Shown here: one piece after another, positions 13,744 to 14,749 of the stretch
Numbering within the stretch: the first letter of the stretch is position 1
How the letters are laid out: the number at the start of each line of letters is the position of its first letter
Source of the DNA: Lachnospiraceae bacterium
GTDB taxonomy: Bacteria; Bacillota_A; Clostridia; Lachnospirales; Lachnospiraceae
Assembly (NCBI GenBank): GCA_017958245.1
Contig: JAGDDC010000346.1
Span: 1 to 14,749, forward strand
Reading direction: 5' to 3'
Length of the DNA stretch: 14,749 bases
Translations under genes and position numbers: made by a program
The notes under the pieces: generated by a model
What the model saw: only the letters and a program-made list of their open reading frames with translations
Told to the model about the DNA's origin: nothing
Database searches by the model: none

Positions 13744-14454
13744 ATGGAGATCATCCTGGTCATAATGCTGGTCTTATCGACCGCATTTGCAGCTGTTTCG
13801 GTCTTTATCTCAATACACAATCTCATAGAGTTTAAGACGGCGCCAAAGAAGCTTAAAAACCACCTTGTGGCTCTTCTTGTCCTGGCTGCGACGATCTCGG
13901 GCCTGTATCTCGCTGCGGACTTCATCATCGCGGACGCTGCGCTCCTGCCTCTAAGCTTCGTACCGGCGGGTTTTATGCTGCTGTTCGGTCTGTTCATGCT
14001 CTACGTGTGCAGCGTGCTGAGAGTCTTCCTTCGCGCGGAGGGCATCTCCGTGGCGGAGAGCGAGCATCTCGGCGAGGAATCCGAGTACGGGGAGCTCGCA
14101 AGAAAGCTCGACGGGATCGACATCTCCGCAGGCCTCAAGTATTCGGGCGGCGATCTTTCGTCCTACAAGGACGTCCTGCGCATCTTTCTGGCTGACAGCC
14201 GGAGCATGCGCCCGGAGCTGAAGAGCCTTGCAGAGGAGAACAAGCAGAGTGAGTACGCCTCAAAGGTCAGGGCGCTGAAGAAGTCAGCCACGAACATAGG
14301 TGCCGGCAGGCTCGCCTTCATGGCGGAGGAACATGAGAAGGCCGCTTTGAGATCTCACATGGACAACGTAAACGACCATCTTCCCGCCCTGCTAGGCGAG
14401 TACGATTACATAACCGGCAGGATAAAGGAGCTTCTTGACGGCGATGCCGTTTAA
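13744..14454 (+). CDS. Membrane-anchored Hpt-like protein lacking the phosphohistidine
   Basis: A 236-residue protein I do not recognise as a named family. The first 95 residues hold three hydrophobic segments (about 3-24, 40-62 and 68-92). After a charged linker, residues about 123-232 resemble an Hpt phosphotransfer domain: GIDISAGLKYSGGD (124-137, the usual entry motif), SYKDVLRIFLADS, then the core helix. That helix normally reads VHALKSSATNIGA; here it is VRALKKSATNIGA, so Arg176 stands where the phosphorylated His should be. The codon is AGG, at least two changes from any His codon, so a single read error is an unlikely cause. It probably cannot relay phosphate, and might bind receivers as a decoy or scaffold. 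A BspA-like secreted protein gene follows after 37 bases with no terminator, suggesting co-transcription. Confidence 0.75.
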   Translation: MEIILVIMLVLSTAFAAVSVFISIHNLIEFKTAPKKLKNHLVALLVLAATISGLYLAADFIIADAALLPLSFVPAGFMLLFGLFMLYVCSVLRVFLRAEGISVAESEHLGEESEYGELARKLDGIDISAGLKYSGGDLSSYKDVLRIFLADSRSMRPELKSLAEENKQSEYASKVRALKKSATNIGAGRLAFMAEEHEKAALRSHMDNVNDHLPALLGEYDYITGRIKELLDGDAV

Positions 14455-14491
14455 GATCCCACCCGCGAAACACCAGAAGAAAGGATTTGTG

Positions 14492-14749
14492 ATGAACGCA
14501 AGGAAAATGATCGCGCTCGCGGCGTTCGCCCTGGCACTTCTCGTGCTGTCAAAGGGCGGGTCCGCACAGGCAGAGACCTTCAAGAGCGCAAGGATAAAGT
14601 ACGAGGTGACCTCGGGCGCGGCTCTCGGCATCAGCGGTGAGCTGAAGGCTGTAGGCGTCACCAAGACATTTGACAAAAAGGAAGTAAAGATACCCGACAT
14701 CGTCTTCAACGAGGGGCGCGTCTACTACGTCACCTCCATAGGCGACAAC
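14492..14749 (+). CDS. Secreted BspA-like leucine-rich surface protein, N-terminal fragment
   Basis: The first 86 codons of a gene that continues beyond the window. The N-terminus is a signal peptide: MNARKM, a hydrophobic run (IALAAFALALLVL), then AQAET with probable cleavage after SAQA. The mature start, SARIKYEVTSGAALG and later VYYVTSIGDN, fits the N-terminal cap and first repeat of BspA-like leucine-rich proteins of the LRR_5 type, in which VTSIGDNAF-like turns recur. Such proteins are often cell-surface adhesins. ATG with AAAGGA 7 bases upstream. The rest of the gene is needed to confirm the repeat number and any cell-wall anchor. Confidence 0.65.
   Translation, partial: MNARKMIALAAFALALLVLSKGGSAQAETFKSARIKYEVTSGAALGISGELKAVGVTKTFDKKEVKIPDIVFNEGRVYYVTSIGDN

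Overview
The window looks like chromosomal DNA from a Gram-positive anaerobe of the class Clostridia, most likely the family Lachnospiraceae. This is inferred from family resemblance only: a seven-helix hybrid histidine kinase ending in an Hpt domain, a secreted BspA-like leucine-rich protein, PssA and Nth variants typical of that group, strong sigma-A promoters, purine-rich ribosome binding sites and some TTG starts. Coding density is high and no insertion sequence, CRISPR array or phage gene was seen.

Region 1 (1-5117, minus strand) carries a large membrane-bound hybrid sensor kinase. It is followed 55 bases downstream by an OLD-like ATPase/TOPRIM nuclease whose C-terminus runs off the window. 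The kinase has proline in place of the phospho-accepting histidine of its DHp domain. Its ATP-binding boxes, one receiver aspartate and the Hpt histidine are intact.

Region 2 (5389-8588, plus strand) is transcribed divergently from the kinase. It holds two adjacent paralogous proteins with tetratricopeptide-like helical N-termini and intact C-terminal GGDEF (diguanylate cyclase) domains, closed by a strong terminator. Regions 1 and 2 may form one c-di-GMP/phosphorelay signalling locus.

Region 3 (13667 down to 8554, minus strand) is a housekeeping operon read from a near-consensus promoter. In order of transcription it holds a YbhN/LPG-synthase-like membrane protein, pssA, a rhomboid protease, nth, psd and holA. 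A tRNA-Ser(CGA) follows with its own promoter at the end of holA. pssA and psd together make phosphatidylethanolamine. The nth product has methionine where the catalytic lysine of endonuclease III is expected.

Region 4 (13679-14749, plus strand) is divergent from region 3. It encodes a membrane-anchored Hpt-like protein whose phosphohistidine position is arginine, followed by the first 86 codons of a secreted BspA-like protein.

The most unusual theme is the loss of a key catalytic residue in three otherwise well-preserved proteins: the kinase (His to Pro), Nth (Lys to Met) and the membrane Hpt (His to Arg). The first two can each be reached by a single base change, so they should be checked against raw reads before being interpreted.
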